Positions 48,999-58,211 of a stretch of 64,000 nucleotides of DNA are shown in pieces (position 1 is the first letter of the stretch; every line of letters begins with the position of its first letter). The DNA is from Lacticaseibacillus daqingensis (lineage in GTDB: Bacteria > Bacillota > Bacilli > Lactobacillales > Lactobacillaceae), in the NCBI RefSeq assembly GCF_003946115.1, contig NZ_RHOH01000001.1:434001-498000 (forward strand), given 5' to 3'. The notes beneath the pieces were generated by a model. The model saw only the letters and a list, made by a program, of their open reading frames with translations. It ran no database searches and was not told where the DNA came from. A program made the translations under genes and the position numbers.

Positions 48999-49799
48999 AT
49001 GGACAATTACTTGATCGTCAGCGATGTGGACGGCACGCTGGCGTATGATGAACGACACATTACGGCGCGCACCCAGCGTGTGCTGAACCAACTGATGGAC
49101 GCAGGGCACGAGTTTTACCTGGCGACCGGGCGGATGTACAGCCTGGCCGAGACGATGGCGACGCAAATCGGCCCGCGCGCTGAGATCATTGCGGCCAACG
49201 GGGCGGTGTACGACTTCGCCGGCGCCCGGGTCCACCACCGCTTGGGCTTGGCCGGGCTGGCAGCCATTGAGCGCACAGTGGCCGCCAATGACTTGGCGGC
49301 GCTGTACTTCAGCGATGACACCGTGTACTACACGACACCGCCCGTGCCGGTGGTGCAGGCGATGCTGGCGGCGTTTGCGCCAGCCGATTCGCCGGTCGCC
49401 GTGCGGCAGGTGGCATCGGTCAGTGAATGCGCGGCGACGGCCAACAATGGCATCGTCTTTGCGCCGCACGCCCCGGCTGCTCTGGAGCGCACGTTGACGG
49501 CGCTCAATGCCTGTCCAGAGCTGGCAGTGTCGGCCAGTGACCCGACCAACCTGGAGCTGATCCCTCGTGGCATTGACAAGGCAGTGGCCATTGCTGAGCT
49601 GCAGGCCAAAACCGGGATCCCCGCCGCGCGCACCATCGTGTTCGGCGATGGGATGAATGACCTCGGCATGCTGAAGGCGGCCGGCATCAGTGTGGCGATG
49701 GGCAACGCGATGCCCGCGGTGAAGGCGGTGGCCAAGCATGTGACGGCCACGAACAAGGAAGACGGCTTGGCACAGTTTCTCGAACAGTTTTTCAACTAA
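48999..49799 (+). CDS. HAD-IIB family phosphatase
   Basis: A 266-residue Cof-type HAD protein, paralogous in type to the gene at 44719. Motif I is VSDVDGTLAY near residue 10, motif II LATGRM near 42 and motif IV FGDGMNDLGML near 214. It has AGGAGG upstream and is followed after 14 bp by the aldo/keto reductase gene, so the two are probably co-transcribed. Substrate unknown. Confidence 0.9.
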   Translation: MDNYLIVSDVDGTLAYDERHITARTQRVLNQLMDAGHEFYLATGRMYSLAETMATQIGPRAEIIAANGAVYDFAGARVHHRLGLAGLAAIERTVAANDLAALYFSDDTVYYTTPPVPVVQAMLAAFAPADSPVAVRQVASVSECAATANNGIVFAPHAPAALERTLTALNACPELAVSASDPTNLELIPRGIDKAVAIAELQAKTGIPAARTIVFGDGMNDLGMLKAAGISVAMGNAMPAVKAVAKHVTATNKEDGLAQFLEQFFN

Positions 49800-49813
49800 A
49801 GGAGGACGAATTC

Positions 49814-50809
49814 ATGTATCACGCAAACCCTGATCGTTACGGCCACGTGCCGGTGCGCCACGCCGGCACCAGCGGCCTGATGCTACCGGTGGTCTCGCTG
49901 GGCCTCTGGCAGCACTTCGGTAGCGCCGACCCGTTCGCGGCGCGGCGGGACGTGATCCTGGCCGCATTTGACCGCGGTGTGTTTCACTTCGACTGCGCCA
50001 ACCACTACGGGGACGGCGACTTCGGCTCTAGCGAGGCGCTGCTGGGTCAGGTGCTGGGTGCCGACCTGCGCGCGTACCGCGACGAGCTCGTGATTTCGAC
50101 TAAGGTCGGCTACGAGATCCACCCTGGCCCATACGGCACCGGCACGAGTCGCAAGGCCGTGATGCAAAGCATCGACAGCTCCCTGCAGCGCCTGCAGCTG
50201 GATTACGTTGATCTGTTTTACGCCCACCGCTTCGATGAGACGGTAAATGTGGCCGAAACGGTGCGTGCGCTGGACGATGTGGTGCGGGCGGGCAAGGCGC
50301 TGTACATCGGCGTCTCCAACTTCGAGACCCCACAAGCCCAGGAAGCCATCGGCCTGTTCCAGCAGCTGGGGACGCCGTTTGTCGTCAACCAGATGAGCTA
50401 CAACCTGTTCAACCGCAACGTGGAAACCAGTGGCCAGCTGGCCCTGTTGCGTGAGCATGGCGCCGGGTTGGTGGCGTACGGTCCGCTGTCCGAGGGGCTG
50501 CTGTCCGACCGCTACCTCGGTGGGATCCCCGATACCTTCAAGATCCATCCGACCAACCAGGCCACCTTCAGCCGCGGCAAAGACGAAGTGGTTCACTGCT
50601 TGAACCAATTGAATGACATCGCGCACGACCGCGGCCAGACGCTGGCTCAAATGGCGCTGGCCTGGCTGCTTCGCGACCCGGTGGTGACCAGCGTGATCAT
50701 CGGCACCACCAGCGTTGAACACCTGGAAGATAATCTGGCAGCGGCGGAGAACCTGACGTTTAGTGCTGAGGAACTGGCTCGGATCGAGGCACTGACGGCA
50801 TTGAGCTGA
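49814..50809 (+). CDS. Aldo/keto reductase, YghZ-like
   Basis: A 331-residue NADPH-dependent aldo/keto reductase. The tetrad is visible as FDCANHYGDG (Asp and Tyr), STKVGYEI (Lys) and DLFYAHRFD (His); GVSNFETPQA and GPLSEGLLSDRYL are as in the YghZ/Gpr group, which reduces methylglyoxal or L-glyceraldehyde-3-phosphate. Placement next to a HAD phosphatase fits metabolite repair. Confidence 0.9.
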   Translation: MYHANPDRYGHVPVRHAGTSGLMLPVVSLGLWQHFGSADPFAARRDVILAAFDRGVFHFDCANHYGDGDFGSSEALLGQVLGADLRAYRDELVISTKVGYEIHPGPYGTGTSRKAVMQSIDSSLQRLQLDYVDLFYAHRFDETVNVAETVRALDDVVRAGKALYIGVSNFETPQAQEAIGLFQQLGTPFVVNQMSYNLFNRNVETSGQLALLREHGAGLVAYGPLSEGLLSDRYLGGIPDTFKIHPTNQATFSRGKDEVVHCLNQLNDIAHDRGQTLAQMALAWLLRDPVVTSVIIGTTSVEHLEDNLAAAENLTFSAEELARIEALTALS

Positions 50810-50830
50810 AGACGCGTTATCTGACGCAAG

Positions 50831-50856
50831 GTCGACGAAAAAGTCGGCTTTTTTTT
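50831..50856 (+). terminator. Terminator after the aldo/keto reductase gene
   Basis: GTCGAC/GTCGGC arms followed by eight T, 21 bp after the stop codon. Confidence 0.7.
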
Positions 50857-50906
50857 ACGCTAAAGTTCAATTAAAAAACTAATTCTATTAATAACCGTCG
50901 TTTTAT

Positions 50907-50936
50907 TTGAGACGAGTTTGGCCACCTTGGTATGGT
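50907..50936 (+). promoter_or_regulatory. Candidate promoter of the pilus operon
   Basis: TTGAGA and TATGGT are 18 bp apart, 60 bp before the start of the tip pilin gene. The -10 box is weak. Confidence 0.35.
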
Positions 50937-50996
50937 TATCTTGGGGCTAGAAATTGGAGATGTATTGCTTACTGATTTAGAAAGGTTGGTGAGAAT

Positions 50997-53900
50997 TTGA
51001 CTTCAAAAAAGCGAGGATGGTCAATCGTGCTGCTTTGTGCACTGTTGATCCCATACTTAGTGACAATGTGGACCAGTTGGCCGCGGAAAGTTGACGCGGT
51101 CACGGACACACAGCAAACGATTGTCGAGAACGATAATTTGAAGGTGTCAACCAGGTACGAAGTATCGGGTGACACCATTGAATGGACAATCGACTATACC
51201 AAGACGATGACCAATAACCGATTGGGTCGCTTGAAGTTAGCGAACGACACAGACACACCGATGGTGAGTCAAGGCTGGATGAAGCAGGATGCTTGGACAG
51301 TTGAACAAGCGTTTAGCGCGCAGAGCCGCGGTCAAGTTCGCTTGGACATGCCAGTTTCTCACCCGACGCTGAAGCTTCGGGTGCAACTGGATGAACAAGG
51401 CGTTAAGTCTAGCGCTACGACACAAGCTGACGTGACAGCAACGGCAGACACGGATACCCCCGACGATGATGCGGATGTCGCCCCGACCGCAGCAACGGAA
51501 GTGGAGCTCCTAGTGGATCAGCTGACGGACGCAGAAGCCGGTCCGCACACGCTGACCGCCGAAGTGCCAAGCGCGGATGCCACTGCGGATGTGAAAGATA
51601 CTGCGGATGACGCGGATGATGTGGCGAGCACGCCGGCAGATGTTGCCACTGAACTTACCGATAGTGGCGTCATGCAGGCACCGTTAACCACGAGTCGAAT
51701 TGGTGGAAGTGGGAATCCGACATCGCTTTCGCCAACGAGTGAAACGGATCCGTATGCCTACACGCCGGATTCGGACGGACGTTTCCCAACGTCTTACAAT
51801 GACGCAACGAGCGCTAACGTGCGTAACTACAACTACGGCAAAAACGAAAATAAGTCTGATCAGGCTAACGCCGTGATGCCGTACATCTGGAGCTCGCGCC
51901 AACTTAACTTTGACGATGGATTCTTAGATTACAATGGTGCGGGCCTGCGTAAATGGGCGACACCGGTGGCAAACACGACGGACCAGTTTGACATCAATCT
52001 GGAAATCATCGGTAACAGCATCCTCCCAAAGCCTAAAGTGGATATTGTGCTGGTGCTCGATAAATCCTCGAGCATGGGTAGCGCTATTGGTAACACGAAT
52101 AACGCGGCTCTGATTAGTGCTGTTCGGCCGTTCATTCAGAGTATTTTCGCTAAGGATGATCAGCTTGATGCCAGAATCGGGATCGTGTCGTTCCACGGCA
52201 CCACCACGACCAAAACGTCAGGGCTGTTGAGCACCGCAGGCAGTCTAACGAATCAAGAGGCACTGACAATGACTGGTACCGGGTACACCCCGATGTCCCG
52301 TGGGCTCAAAGAAGGAACCGAGATGCTGCTTGATCATAGCACTGCGCGGGCAGATGCGAAGAAGTACCTGCTTTTCTTCGGCGATGGCGGCTCTAACCGA
52401 GGCTATGCAGGGCTTGCAAATTCGCGCGAGCGCAACGCCGGGTACTTTGCTATGAAGAATCTTGTGTCTCCCGGTATCGCGTCTGGCAACATGATTAGTA
52501 CAGACGACTGGTACTACACCGGATATGGCAGTAACGTTTCAAATATTGGTAGTGGTACGTACGGCGATAAGGCATCAATGCTTCTGACCACGAGCTACAT
52601 TCATTACTTGAAGACGAATGGCGCTGCCAGCTGGCTAAACCAGGAGGTGACCGCCCACGCAGTCGCGTACAATGTCGCAGGAAATGCGAACGAACAGTGG
52701 TGGGCGAAAAACACAATCGCCAACATTCCGGAAGGTACCGGGGGCAGTTTCCTGGCGTCCAGCAATGCTGCTGAGCTTCAGGACTACTTTGACGATTTGG
52801 TCGAAAAACTGACCAACACAGTCAAAGAAGCAACGGTGACCGATCCGCTGAGTGACTACGTTGACTTGGTGACGCCTCCAGCAATCGAAAAGGCGAGCTT
52901 TAAGTTGGGCAATACTCAACGTGAGAATTGGACTGGGGCAGCAGCGCCGTCAACGAACATGGTGATGTCGTACGATGCGGATTCGAACATCATTACGGCA
53001 AGTAATTTAGAAGTCGGCAAGAACCAAGGGGTGCGCATCACCTATCGGGTCAAATTAAAAGAAGCGTACCACAATGGCACCTTCTACCCGGCCAACAAGG
53101 CGACCTACCTGGTGAACGGGAAAGCGAATGCCAAAACGGATCGCATCCACTTCGCGGTGCCTTCCGTGCGGGTGCCGCAACCAACAGTGAACTTCACGCT
53201 GAAAAAGCAGATCGCCGGGTCCTCGGTCGGGTTGGCTGGCGCTAAGTTCCAGCTGTTTACGGCCGAAACCGGTGGCACTGCAGTGGGCGCGGAAGTGACC
53301 TCAACCGGGAATGGCACGTTGGCGTTCACCGATATTGCGCCGGGGACGTACTGGCTGCGCGAAACCGCGACGCCAAGCAACTTCCTGCCGGGTGAGCCGG
53401 TACAGATCACCGTTAATCGTGACGGCAGTGTGACCGGCTTGACGAACAACATCGTTGAGAACACGCGCAAGCCAATCGATGTGACGCTGAGCAAAAAGGA
53501 TGGCAACGCGCTGTTACCAGGGGCAACGTTTGTGTTGAAGAACGGTAACGCGGTTGCCTATACGTTGACGGGTAACCAAGGCGTTCACAGCGCGCAAAAC
53601 GTGGCCCCAGGCGTGTACACGTTGGTTGAAACCGTGGCACCGGCTGGTTATGAGCTGATCGGTGAGATCGGCACGCTGACGGTGAGCGTGGATGGTACGG
53701 TCACCTATAAGCTCAAGGGCGCTTCGGCGAATGCAACGATTCAGACGAACAACACCGGAGTGCGGATCAGCATCACGCTGCCAGAGGTTCAAAACGAGCT
53801 GAAGGACTTCGTGCTGAACCTTGAGAAGTACGACATGGCCGACAAGAGCGTACCGCTGGAAGCGGCTGAGTTTGAGCTGTACACCGAGAAACCAGGCCCA

Positions 53901-54329
53901 CTTGGCGGCACGGCTAAAGCGACCGCAACCACGAACGCCAACGGCAAGGCCGTCTTCATGAAAGACGCGACCACCGTATATCCGCTTACCGTGGGGTCAA
54001 CCTACTATATCAAAGAAGTGACCAGCCCAGACAGCTATGAGCTACTGACGGGGCTGATCACCCTGACGGTGACGAGCAAGACTGCGGCGACCATCACCTA
54101 TGACGGGCCAGAAAGTGGTGCGGTCAGTGCAACGGTCGACGTGAAGCTGAATAGTGGTGCTGATCTGAACACGCTGACTTTTAAGGCGTACAACCAGGAG
54201 GCGCCAGAGATGCTGCCATCCACGGGTGGCCCGGGTATCCAAGGCATGATCGCCATTGCCATGGTGCTGATGATGACTGCGGGGATGGCGTGGCTATGGC
54301 TACGTCGCCCAGGAATGGAGGTGCGTTAG
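50997..54329 (+). CDS. Pilus tip adhesin with von Willebrand A domain (SpaC/SpaF-like)
   Basis: A 1110-residue surface protein. Order: signal peptide (residues 1-35), acidic Ala/Asp/Thr-rich linker (about 140-225), vWA domain with the MIDAS motif LDKSSSMGS near 355 and GTGYTPMSRGL near 430, three SpaA/Cna-B folds (about 730-820, 823-910, 940-1040) with E-boxes such as YWLRETATP and YTLVETVAP, then LPSTG near 1072, a membrane span and a basic tail. It heads a tip-basal-backbone-sortase operon, the order of the SpaCBA and SpaFED loci of L. rhamnosus. TTG start with AAAGG about ten bases upstream. The vWA domain likely binds mucus or matrix. Confidence 0.88.
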   Translation: MTSKKRGWSIVLLCALLIPYLVTMWTSWPRKVDAVTDTQQTIVENDNLKVSTRYEVSGDTIEWTIDYTKTMTNNRLGRLKLANDTDTPMVSQGWMKQDAWTVEQAFSAQSRGQVRLDMPVSHPTLKLRVQLDEQGVKSSATTQADVTATADTDTPDDDADVAPTAATEVELLVDQLTDAEAGPHTLTAEVPSADATADVKDTADDADDVASTPADVATELTDSGVMQAPLTTSRIGGSGNPTSLSPTSETDPYAYTPDSDGRFPTSYNDATSANVRNYNYGKNENKSDQANAVMPYIWSSRQLNFDDGFLDYNGAGLRKWATPVANTTDQFDINLEIIGNSILPKPKVDIVLVLDKSSSMGSAIGNTNNAALISAVRPFIQSIFAKDDQLDARIGIVSFHGTTTTKTSGLLSTAGSLTNQEALTMTGTGYTPMSRGLKEGTEMLLDHSTARADAKKYLLFFGDGGSNRGYAGLANSRERNAGYFAMKNLVSPGIASGNMISTDDWYYTGYGSNVSNIGSGTYGDKASMLLTTSYIHYLKTNGAASWLNQEVTAHAVAYNVAGNANEQWWAKNTIANIPEGTGGSFLASSNAAELQDYFDDLVEKLTNTVKEATVTDPLSDYVDLVTPPAIEKASFKLGNTQRENWTGAAAPSTNMVMSYDADSNIITASNLEVGKNQGVRITYRVKLKEAYHNGTFYPANKATYLVNGKANAKTDRIHFAVPSVRVPQPTVNFTLKKQIAGSSVGLAGAKFQLFTAETGGTAVGAEVTSTGNGTLAFTDIAPGTYWLRETATPSNFLPGEPVQITVNRDGSVTGLTNNIVENTRKPIDVTLSKKDGNALLPGATFVLKNGNAVAYTLTGNQGVHSAQNVAPGVYTLVETVAPAGYELIGEIGTLTVSVDGTVTYKLKGASANATIQTNNTGVRISITLPEVQNELKDFVLNLEKYDMADKSVPLEAAEFELYTEKPGPLGGTAKATATTNANGKAVFMKDATTVYPLTVGSTYYIKEVTSPDSYELLTGLITLTVTSKTAATITYDGPESGAVSATVDVKLNSGADLNTLTFKAYNQEAPEMLPSTGGPGIQGMIAIAMVLMMTAGMAWLWLRRPGMEVR

Positions 54330-54330
54330 G

Positions 54331-55572
54331 ATGCTGAAGCGATTACTACTTGCTGTTGCAGTGCTTGCTTGCGCGCTGCCATTTTTCGGCCAACGTCCGG
54401 TGCAGGCAGCAACAGATGATGTGACTGTCACCTTGCATAAGCGCATTTTCCGGAATGTGCGGCAGGATTACAGTGATTACGTCCACACGAATACGGGGCT
54501 TGCGATTGATCCAGCAACGACAGATGAGACAGAGCAACTTCTGTTGAACAGTACGTACGGACTCAATGGCGCGACCTTTGAAATTTACGATACGACCCAA
54601 TGGTACATGGCCGCGCAGGCGGACGGACAGACGGCAATTGAGTTTGCCGCCGAGTTCGATGCGATGTCACGGCGCGATGCGTTGAAGTGGGTGCAGGCGC
54701 AGTCGCTGAAGCCGTTCAAAACGGTTAGGACTGCAGCGGTGGCCGGTGAGGACGGCGTGGCAAGTGTCGCGCTACCTCGCAAGGTCGAAGGACGCTATGC
54801 CGCCTACCTGATCATCGAGACAGCCGTAGACCACGATGTGTTGCTTAACGTGGATTTGGAGAAAAAGTCAAGCCCGATGATGGTCGTGTTACCGGTCATG
54901 CATCCGGTTCAGACGACGCAAAGCCTGCGTGAGATTCACCTGTACCCGAAGAACGTTGGGTATGTGCGTGATCCATATTTCTTCAAATTCGGGAAGCAGG
55001 TTAGTGGCGATGAAGTACGGCTGAAAGGGGCCGTGTTCGCCCTGTTCCGCTACGCTGAGGACGGCACGAAGCTGTATCTGAGCATGTCGATGGAAACAGA
55101 CTTGAAGAATCGTTGGATTGCCTCTAGCACCCCGCTCAAGGATGACGATGTGGATAAGTTTATCTCGGATGCGGATGGACTTGTGAACACCGGTCGGCGC
55201 TTCCTGCCAAGTGGGACCTACTATTTCGAAGAATTGCAGTCGGTGACGGGGTATCAAAATGACCTAACGGAAACCAGCGTGAAGGTAGAAATTCCAGAAA
55301 GCTGGACCGACGAGGCCGACAATGAACTGCCAGTTTTGATCAACGGCGAGGCGATGGACGAAACGCTTCAGGGGACAGTTCAACCTGCAACGATTACCAA
55401 GGGCCGGCCGCGTGTGTACAACACACAGGTCAAACCTAAAGAAGAAGTGTCGACCAAACCAAGTGGCAACTTGCCTCAAGCCGGAGCAACCGTCAGCGTT
55501 GGGTTGATGGTGCTCGGAGTGATCGTGATGCTGACGGCATGGGGGCTGCAAAAAGTCCGCAAGCGTGCCTAA
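54331..55572 (+). CDS. Minor/basal pilin (SpaB/SpaE-like) with LPQAG sorting motif
   Basis: A 413-residue pilin. Signal peptide residues 1-26, a pilin-like motif LYPKN with Lys207, a Cna-B fold with E-box YYFEELQS near 300, then LPQAG near 382, a hydrophobic span and KVRKRA. The fourth residue of the sorting motif is Ala instead of Thr, which is unusual. One base separates it from the tip gene. It is expected to anchor the fibre base to peptidoglycan or to be spaced along the shaft. Confidence 0.85.
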   Translation: MLKRLLLAVAVLACALPFFGQRPVQAATDDVTVTLHKRIFRNVRQDYSDYVHTNTGLAIDPATTDETEQLLLNSTYGLNGATFEIYDTTQWYMAAQADGQTAIEFAAEFDAMSRRDALKWVQAQSLKPFKTVRTAAVAGEDGVASVALPRKVEGRYAAYLIIETAVDHDVLLNVDLEKKSSPMMVVLPVMHPVQTTQSLREIHLYPKNVGYVRDPYFFKFGKQVSGDEVRLKGAVFALFRYAEDGTKLYLSMSMETDLKNRWIASSTPLKDDDVDKFISDADGLVNTGRRFLPSGTYYFEELQSVTGYQNDLTETSVKVEIPESWTDEADNELPVLINGEAMDETLQGTVQPATITKGRPRVYNTQVKPKEEVSTKPSGNLPQAGATVSVGLMVLGVIVMLTAWGLQKVRKRA

Positions 55573-55593
55573 CCAAAATAAGGGGGGACTTTG

Positions 55594-57276
55594 ATGAAGC
55601 TCAGTAAACTAACGCGCTTTGCCATTACCGGGATGATGACCTGTTCGATGGCATTGACGACGATCGGCACCATGGCCACAGCTGCACCGGTGATTGCCAC
55701 TGTGAATCCCGGGGATACCAATCTGTCGGATAAGCTGCCGGCGGAGGTCACGGTGAAGGTGAACAAGCTGGCGTTCAAGGATGCCAGCTCAACCCCACAG
55801 GACAACACCGGGGGACTAATGGACTACATCGGGGCAGATCCGCTGCCTGGCGTGGAATTCAAGATGTATGACGTTCGTGCCGTGTTCGACGCAATTAAAG
55901 CAGACGATCCAACCCTAAAGAATGATCAGATCATGGCTATGATCACGGGGGATTGGGACACCTACAAGGCCGGTGCGGTTGATAAAGGCAATGCAACCAC
56001 TAACAGTGCCGGCGTGGCCACCTTTAGCGGCGTGAAAACGCGTCAAGCAGACGGGGCGAAGAAGTACGCCTTGTACCTCTTTGAGGAACTACCATCTGCC
56101 GCTAACGCTGGGAATGACAACTACTTCATGTCACCGCCGTTCGTGGCCGGGTTCCCGATCAAGAATGAAGCCGGCAAGCATTACAAGACCGTGAATCTGT
56201 ACGCGAAGAACAGCGGGATCGAAAAGGACTTGGTGGCGCCTGGCGAAAACGGTGGCCAATCCGGTGACGGTGGCAATACCTGGAACTTTGAGGTGGGGAA
56301 GACCGTGACCTATAAGGCCAACGTCAATATTCCTCACCACATTAGCGACACGTTGAGCGATGGCAGCTACAAGTACTCATCCCTGATCATCCGCGATGAG
56401 ATGACGACCTCAGGCACTGATTTTGTGGGGATCAAGAAAATTACCGCTGGATCAACGGACGTGACAACGCTGTTCAACAACTTGAATAAATACACCGACT
56501 CCAATCAGGATGGCTGGACCGGTAACGCAGGCTTTGAGTACAACATCCCACTCAAGGGTGACGGCGCCCCAAGTGCCGCTGCGCTGACGGCGCTGCTCGA
56601 TGCCATCAAGGGCGAGTCGCTGACCTTTGAGTACGAGATGAAGATAAACGACCAGGCAGTGCCGACAGAAGACATCGGCAACGGCTTCCAGGTGACGTTC
56701 GATGGCAAGACGATTGTCGACGTCGCGCAAGACATCGAAACCGGTGGCTATAAGTTCAAGAAGTACGACACGGAAGATGATAGCGCCCTGGCAGGCGCGA
56801 AGTTCATTATTTCGCGCGTGAAGAATGGGGTCACTCAGTATGCGCAGTTCTACTATGGCACCGCGACCACCCCATCGACGGGGGACACCTCGCTTGTTAA
56901 CGCCAATGGGACGTATACCCCAGCGATGATCGATTGGACTATCATCGAGGACGATGCGACCAAGATCACGTCCGGCACGCTTGGCAATCTGCAGATTAAC
57001 GGACTGGGTTCCGGGAACTACAAACTGATTGAAACGGACGCGCCGGAAGGCTACAAGCTACCGGTTGCGCCAGCAAATGAGACAGCCTTTACCATCAAAT
57101 TGGGATCAGATGGCTTCGAGGCACTGACGCAAAACAACCAGTTGCACAAGGATGTGGCAAACACGCCAGACGATGGTCTCCTGCCAACGACCGGGGGCAC
57201 CGGGATTGCCGCCTTCCTGATCATGGGGACCGCCGCAATGGGCACCGCCGTTTACTACAAGAAGCGCCGCGCGTAA
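55594..57276 (+). CDS. Major backbone pilin (SpaA/SpaD-like)
   Basis: A 560-residue pilin. Signal peptide 1-30 (cut near ATAAPV), pilin motif NLYAKN with Lys205 for isopeptide cross-linking, Cna-B folds (first near 50-200, last near 380-500), E-box GNYKLIETDAPEGY near 475, and LPTTG near 530 with a hydrophobic span and KKRRA. The ATG at 55594 follows AGGGGG. Polymerised by the sortase encoded next. Confidence 0.92.
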   Translation: MKLSKLTRFAITGMMTCSMALTTIGTMATAAPVIATVNPGDTNLSDKLPAEVTVKVNKLAFKDASSTPQDNTGGLMDYIGADPLPGVEFKMYDVRAVFDAIKADDPTLKNDQIMAMITGDWDTYKAGAVDKGNATTNSAGVATFSGVKTRQADGAKKYALYLFEELPSAANAGNDNYFMSPPFVAGFPIKNEAGKHYKTVNLYAKNSGIEKDLVAPGENGGQSGDGGNTWNFEVGKTVTYKANVNIPHHISDTLSDGSYKYSSLIIRDEMTTSGTDFVGIKKITAGSTDVTTLFNNLNKYTDSNQDGWTGNAGFEYNIPLKGDGAPSAAALTALLDAIKGESLTFEYEMKINDQAVPTEDIGNGFQVTFDGKTIVDVAQDIETGGYKFKKYDTEDDSALAGAKFIISRVKNGVTQYAQFYYGTATTPSTGDTSLVNANGTYTPAMIDWTIIEDDATKITSGTLGNLQINGLGSGNYKLIETDAPEGYKLPVAPANETAFTIKLGSDGFEALTQNNQLHKDVANTPDDGLLPTTGGTGIAAFLIMGTAAMGTAVYYKKRRA

Positions 57277-57298
57277 GCCGGCATAAGGAGGGGCGCAG

Positions 57299-58138
57299 AT
57301 GGCCAAAGGCAAGCGCAAAAAAGCCAAACTGAGCACAGATCTCATCGTGTTGCTGGTGTTTTTCGCCGGCCTGGCCACCTTTGCCTACCCCTTCGTCGCC
57401 CAAGCGGTGAACACGGTCACGGTGGCGCTGCGCGTGCAACGCGACACGAAGATGGCGCAGGAGAACGCGAGGAAGCAGGCGGCCGACATGAAGGCCAACA
57501 ATGAACGGTTGGCGAAGTACGGCATGCGGCCCAACTCGGATATCTTTGAGCAAAAGGGGACCGGGATTCAGTCGGTGAAGGCACTGCGCGAGCACATGAT
57601 CGGCGTGATCACGATTCCCAAGCTCAATGTGAACCTGCCGCTGTTCGACACGGTGGGGGAGGACCTGCTCCAAAACGGGGCAGTGGTCCTCCCTGGCACC
57701 AGCGCCCCGACCGGCGGTGCCAGCACGCACACGGTGATCTCCGCGCACAGCGGCCTGCCGAGCAAGACGCTGTTCACCAACCTGTACAAGCTCAAAAAGG
57801 GCCAGCAGTTCATCATCACGGTGAACGACAAGCGCCTGGCGTACAAGGTCAACAAGATTGAGACCATCGAGCCGACCGATACGAAGGCTCTGACCATCGT
57901 GCCGGGCAAAGATCTGGCTACCCTGATGACCTGCACGCCGATCGGCATCAACTCGCATCGCCTGTTGGTGACTGGCTACCGGGTGCCGTACACCGAGGCC
58001 ACCGCCAAGGCGGTGAGCGTGGGGACCCAGCGCGCGTGGTGGCAAAGCCTCGGCGTGATCGCCGGCGCGGTGCTGGGGCTTGCGCTCCTGATCACCCTGA
58101 TCGTGCGCCTTGTGCGCAAGCACCGCCGGCCGCATTAA
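57299..58138 (+). CDS. srtC: Class C pilin sortase
   Basis: A 279-residue sortase with N-terminal (residues 13-35) and C-terminal (about 247-270) membrane spans, the class C topology. Catalytic residues: His in VISAHSGLP near 149, Cys in LATLMTCTP near 205 and Arg in NSHRLLVTGYR near 215. The usual DP[FWY] lid before the core appears as SDIF near 81, lacking Pro. It joins backbone and tip pilins. Confidence 0.92.
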   Translation: MAKGKRKKAKLSTDLIVLLVFFAGLATFAYPFVAQAVNTVTVALRVQRDTKMAQENARKQAADMKANNERLAKYGMRPNSDIFEQKGTGIQSVKALREHMIGVITIPKLNVNLPLFDTVGEDLLQNGAVVLPGTSAPTGGASTHTVISAHSGLPSKTLFTNLYKLKKGQQFIITVNDKRLAYKVNKIETIEPTDTKALTIVPGKDLATLMTCTPIGINSHRLLVTGYRVPYTEATAKAVSVGTQRAWWQSLGVIAGAVLGLALLITLIVRLVRKHRRPH

Positions 58139-58143
58139 GCCGC

Positions 58144-58180
58144 AAAAACGGCGGTTCCCCTGGAGGGAGCCGCCGTTTTG
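58144..58180 (+). terminator. Terminator of the pilus operon
   Basis: AAAACGGCGGTTCCC and GGGAGCCGCCGTTTT form a stem right after srtC. Confidence 0.9.
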
Positions 58181-58211
58181 CATTGAGAGGATAGAAGATG
58201 GAGAAGCTCGG

